Shown one piece after another: positions 14,039 through 15,900 of a stretch of 15,900 nt of DNA. Below the pieces are notes generated by a model. It was not told where the DNA came from. It saw only the letters and a program-made list of their open reading frames with translations, and did not search any database. The first letter of the stretch is position 1. Every line of letters starts with the position of its first letter. A program made the translations under genes and the position numbers. Origin of the DNA: an uncultured Bacillota bacterium (lineage in GTDB: Bacteria; Bacillota; Clostridia; Peptostreptococcales; Anaerovoracaceae); NCBI GenBank assembly GCA_946638265.1, contig CAMPBN010000014.1, positions 1-15,900 on the forward strand. The letters are read 5' to 3'.

Positions 14039-14230
14039 CTAGATGGAAACTTTTCTAATCCTGGAAATCATATCGTTTACCAGGTTTAAATCTTCAGGCC
14101 GTGGTCTGTGATCTGCATTTAAAACTTCATGCATCCGCTCGTCTTCGTAAAGTTCTTCCGCAACCGGTGGAATATCCTTGTTGAGGTATTCCAGACCTTG
14201 TGTGTGGTTGTTGTTGTTTTCTCTGTCCAT
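14039..14230 (-). CDS. Small hypothetical protein, 63 residues
   Basis: I do not recognise this protein. It is hydrophilic, with no membrane helix or signal peptide. It begins with an Asn/His-rich stretch (MDRENNNNHTQ), continues with an acidic middle (EELYEDERMHEVL), and ends in a possible short helix (LNLVNDMISRIRKVSI). Support for its being real: GAGGG 6 nt before the ATG, a matching promoter at 14288-14315, and a terminator beyond its stop. It is divergent from the repeat protein gene, sharing a 195-bp promoter region, so the two may be regulated together. No function can be assigned. Confidence 0.6.
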   Translation of the reverse strand: MDRENNNNHTQGLEYLNKDIPPVAEELYEDERMHEVLNADHRPRPEDLNLVNDMISRIRKVSI

Positions 14231-14287
14231 AATTTACCCTCTCTAAAAATCGATTACTGTCAAGACACACCTGCGTTGCTATGTTAA

Positions 14288-14315
14288 AGTATAAACAATT
14301 TTTAAAGAAATGCAA
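14288..14315 (-). promoter_or_regulatory. Promoter of the 63-residue gene
   Basis: On the minus strand: TTGCAT (14310-14315), 16 bp, TATACT (14288-14293), giving a leader of about 50 nt. The perfect palindrome AAAAATATTTTT (14319-14330) lies just upstream. Confidence 0.5.
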
Positions 14316-14366
14316 GCGAAAAATATTTTTAACGAATTGCAAGAAAATACTTTATTATTAGAGCAA

Positions 14367-14395
14367 TTTAGACGATAATAGAATTAGAGTATTCT
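14367..14395 (+). promoter_or_regulatory. Possible promoter of the repeat protein gene
   Basis: TTTAGA (14367-14372), 17 bp, TATTCT (14390-14395); each box matches consensus at four of six bases. A start near 14402 would leave too little leader for an ATG at 14411 and fits the ATG at 14426. Confidence 0.35.
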
Positions 14396-14425
14396 ACTTT
14401 CGAGTAAGGCATGGAGAAATTTGAA

Positions 14426-15900
14426 ATGACAATCAAAGAGCGAATCAAAGACCGTCTGAGATGGGACGGCGGAAAATCGTATAAGGGTGTCGTTTCCGGC
14501 TGGGAGGCGCCTGCAGTGGAGCAGGCAGAGCAGACAGCCGATTTTGTCATGCCTGAAAACGATGCGGCTGCAGTCGAAGAGGCTCCTGTTGCGGAGGAAG
14601 TTCCTGCAGCAGAAATCGAAATCGAAACTCCGGCCATCGAACCGGAACCTGAAATAGTACCTGAGCCGGTAGCAGAAGCGCCGGCTGCGGAGCCTGTACC
14701 TGAACCTGCACCTGCAGCTGCACCGGAACCGAGCGGCGACCCGAACAGGACACTGAGTCCTGACGAAATCGCAGCAATGTTCGCAGCCAATGCAGGCGGT
14801 GGAACAGCAGAAGAAGCAGCGGTAGAAGAACCTGCACCTGAACCTGGCCCTGCAGCTGCACCTGAACCGAGCGGCGACCCAAACAGGACACTGAGCCCTG
14901 ATGAAATAGCAGCGATGTTCGCGGCCAACGCAGGCGGCGGAGCAGCAGAGGAGCCGAAGGCAGAAGAGCCGGCAGCAGAAACTGCACCGGCTGCGGAGCC
15001 TGCGCCTGAACCTGCAGCTGCACCTGAACCGAGCGGCGATCCGAACAGGACGCTGAGCCCTGACGAAATAGCGGCAATGTTCGCAGCCAATGCAGGCGGC
15101 GGAACAGCAGAGGAAGCAGCGGTAGAAGAACCTGCACCTGAAATTGAAATAGAAACTCCGGCCATCGAACCGGAACCTGAAATAGTACCTGAGCCGGCAG
15201 CAGAAGCGCCGGTTGCGGAGCCTGCTCCTGATACGATATCGGTAGAAGATGTGCCGCTCTCTGAAATCGATCAGATGGCGGAGGATGCAGATTTGAGTTT
15301 TGAGCCGGATCTCGATTTGGATCTGGATAATTTAGATTTGGATTTAGATTTCGATTTGGATCTTTCGGGTGTGGAGGAGCCACCTGACGAAAAGCCGGTT
15401 ATGGCGCGTTCGGTTGGCGCACCGTCTGCACCTGTGGAGACTCCAACCTCAGGCGGCAACGATGCTACCAGAAATCTCAATCCGGATGAAATTGCCGCCC
15501 TCTTTGCGGCAGCGGAAGCAGAAAAAGCAGAAACAGAGCCTGCACCTGAACCTGAACCGAGCGGAGATCCGAACAGGACACTGAGTCCGGACGAAATAGC
15601 GGCGATGTTCGCAGCCAACGCAGGCGGCGGAGCAGCCGAGGAACCGAAGGCAGAAGAGCCTGTAGTTGAAGAGGTTTCAACACCAGCGTCCGCAGAAGAA
15701 AAAGCAGAGCTTGCTCCTGAACCTGCAGCTGCACCTGAACCGAGCGGCGACCCGAACAGGACACTCAGCCCTGATGAAATAGCAGCAATGTTCGCAGCCA
15801 ATGCAGGCGGCGGAGCAGCAGAAGAACCGAAGGCAGAAGAGCCGGCACCTGAACCTACCCCCGCAGCTGCACCTGAACCGAGCGGCGATCCGAACAGGAC
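14426..15900 (+). CDS. Long Pro/Ala/Glu-rich protein with repeated RTLSPDEIAAMFAAN modules (3' end beyond window)
   Basis: The frame is open from a stop at 14405 to the window edge with no internal stop, giving 491 codons so far. ATG 14426 is preferred over ATG 14411 because GGAG (14413-14416) lies 9 nt before it. There is no signal peptide and no membrane helix, so it is probably cytosolic. The N-terminus is basic and unique (MTIKERIKDRLRWDGGKSYK). The rest alternates disordered Pro/Ala/Glu linkers with a 24-residue module (SGDPNRTLSPDEIAAMFAAN plus AGGG) at residues 103, 149, 203, 379 and 440. A diverged copy lies at 344 and a cut copy at 486. An acidic Asp-Leu alternating tract lies at 289-315. 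The module core resembles the CheY-binding N-terminal peptide of FliM/FliY (LSQDEIDALL-like). I do not recognise the whole protein. A multivalent docking scaffold is an inference. The opposite strand also has long frames here, which are composition artefacts. Confidence 0.85.
   Translation, partial: MTIKERIKDRLRWDGGKSYKGVVSGWEAPAVEQAEQTADFVMPENDAAAVEEAPVAEEVPAAEIEIETPAIEPEPEIVPEPVAEAPAAEPVPEPAPAAAPEPSGDPNRTLSPDEIAAMFAANAGGGTAEEAAVEEPAPEPGPAAAPEPSGDPNRTLSPDEIAAMFAANAGGGAAEEPKAEEPAAETAPAAEPAPEPAAAPEPSGDPNRTLSPDEIAAMFAANAGGGTAEEAAVEEPAPEIEIETPAIEPEPEIVPEPAAEAPVAEPAPDTISVEDVPLSEIDQMAEDADLSFEPDLDLDLDNLDLDLDFDLDLSGVEEPPDEKPVMARSVGAPSAPVETPTSGGNDATRNLNPDEIAALFAAAEAEKAETEPAPEPEPSGDPNRTLSPDEIAAMFAANAGGGAAEEPKAEEPVVEEVSTPASAEEKAELAPEPAAAPEPSGDPNRTLSPDEIAAMFAANAGGGAAEEPKAEEPAPEPTPAAAPEPSGDPNR
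14612..15196 (+). repeat. Second, longer-period repeat inside the module gene
   Basis: The segment EIEIETPAIEPEPEIVPEP occurs at 14612-14668 and again, identical in protein, at 15140-15196. In both places AEAP and AEP follow with small changes. The two are 528 bp apart and bracket module copies 1-3, suggesting duplication of a larger block. Confidence 0.8.
14732..15900 (+). repeat. Array of seven 72-bp coding modules (five full and identical in protein, one diverged, one cut)
   Basis: Copies: 14732-14803, 14870-14941, 15032-15103, 15455-15526 (diverged: RNLNPDEIAALFAA), 15560-15631, 15743-15814, and 15881-15900 (cut by the window edge). Start-to-start spacing is 138, 162, 423, 105, 183 and 138 bp, all multiples of three. 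Linkers after the module come in two kinds: TAEEAAVEEPAPE after copies 1 and 3, AAEEPKAEEP after copies 2, 5 and 6. Copies 2, 3, 5 and 6 differ from copy 1 by 8, 6, 8 and 5 bases respectively, all synonymous. Confidence 0.95.
15290..15370 (+). repeat. Asp-Leu alternating tract
   Basis: GAT-TTG-type codons alternate to give DLDLDLDNLDLDLDFDLDL within residues 289-315, flanked by SFEP and SGVEE. The tract is strongly acidic with alternating hydrophobic residues and sits between modules 3 and 4, in the only long gap of the array. Similar D-L/D-F runs occur in some unrelated acidic scaffold proteins (for example FimV-type), but this alone does not indicate homology. Confidence 0.85.

Noticed and set aside
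14411..14425. ATG 14411 as the start of the module gene
   Set aside because: Its only upstream site, AAGG, is 1 nt away, while ATG 14426 has GGAG at a 9-nt gap and fits the predicted transcript start better.
14368..15801. Long minus-strand frames opposite the module gene (265, 278 and 176 codons)
   Set aside because: They are mirror products of the strongly biased Pro/Ala/Glu codons of the plus-strand gene; their translations are low complexity, they lack ribosome sites, and the plus frame has clear codon-level conservation of its repeats.
14732..15900. Regularly repeated units suggesting a CRISPR array
   Set aside because: The units lie in one open frame, are spaced 105-423 bp in multiples of three, and differ at synonymous sites; there is no palindromic repeat and no cas gene.

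Overview
The window reads as chromosomal DNA of a low-to-moderate GC, monoderm Clostridia-type Firmicute. The reasons are strong AAGGAGG/GGGAGG-type ribosome binding sites, accepted GTG and TTG starts, SigA-like promoters with 16-17 bp spacers, T-tailed hairpin terminators, and gene families usual in that group: a sigma/DUF4349 pair, a 7TM hybrid histidine kinase, a two-gene RND pump with a TetR regulator, and a stand-alone F420-0:glutamate-ligase-like protein. I cannot name the species. No rRNA, tRNA, CRISPR array, transposase or phage gene was seen.

Layout. (1) 1-1373: the end of an ECF-type sigma factor, overlapping by 4 bp a membrane-anchored DUF4349 protein that is probably its anti-sigma partner. 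(2) 1374-2008: a 635-bp gene-free stretch with several inverted repeats, including a 154-bp near-palindrome, then a terminator overlapped by a promoter. (3) 2009-4095: an HD-GYP cyclic-di-GMP phosphodiesterase and a duplicated DUF606/DMT membrane protein, probably one operon. (4) 4177-6075, minus: a 632-residue 7TM hybrid histidine kinase with its own promoter. (5) 6369-7571: an F420-0:glutamate-ligase-like enzyme with its own promoter and terminator. (6) 7703-12802: an RND efflux operon (membrane fusion protein, RND permease, TetR repressor) with two copies of GACC-N4-GGTC just downstream of its promoter. (7) 12807-13926: a LysE-type exporter (minus) divergent from an HxlR-type regulator with four cysteines in its first 14 residues. 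(8) 14039-15900: a 63-residue hypothetical gene (minus) divergent from a long Pro/Ala/Glu-rich repeat protein that runs off the window.

The most unusual element is the last gene. At least 491 residues lie in the window. It carries five full, amino-acid-identical copies of a 24-residue module with the core RTLSPDEIAAMFAAN, one diverged copy, and a seventh cut by the window edge. Complete copies 2, 3, 5 and 6 each differ from copy 1 by 5-8 nucleotides per 72, all synonymous, so the peptide itself looks selected. The core resembles the short N-terminal peptide of the flagellar switch proteins FliM and FliY (LSQDEIDALL-like), which binds phosphorylated CheY. A multivalent scaffold for receiver-like or flagellar-switch-like partners is a reasonable but untested hypothesis.

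How the genes fit together: most of the window is signalling and export, namely a sigma/anti-sigma pair, c-di-GMP hydrolysis, a hybrid kinase, and three transporters, two of them next to a regulator gene. Functional links between these blocks are inference; only the operon structures are directly supported.
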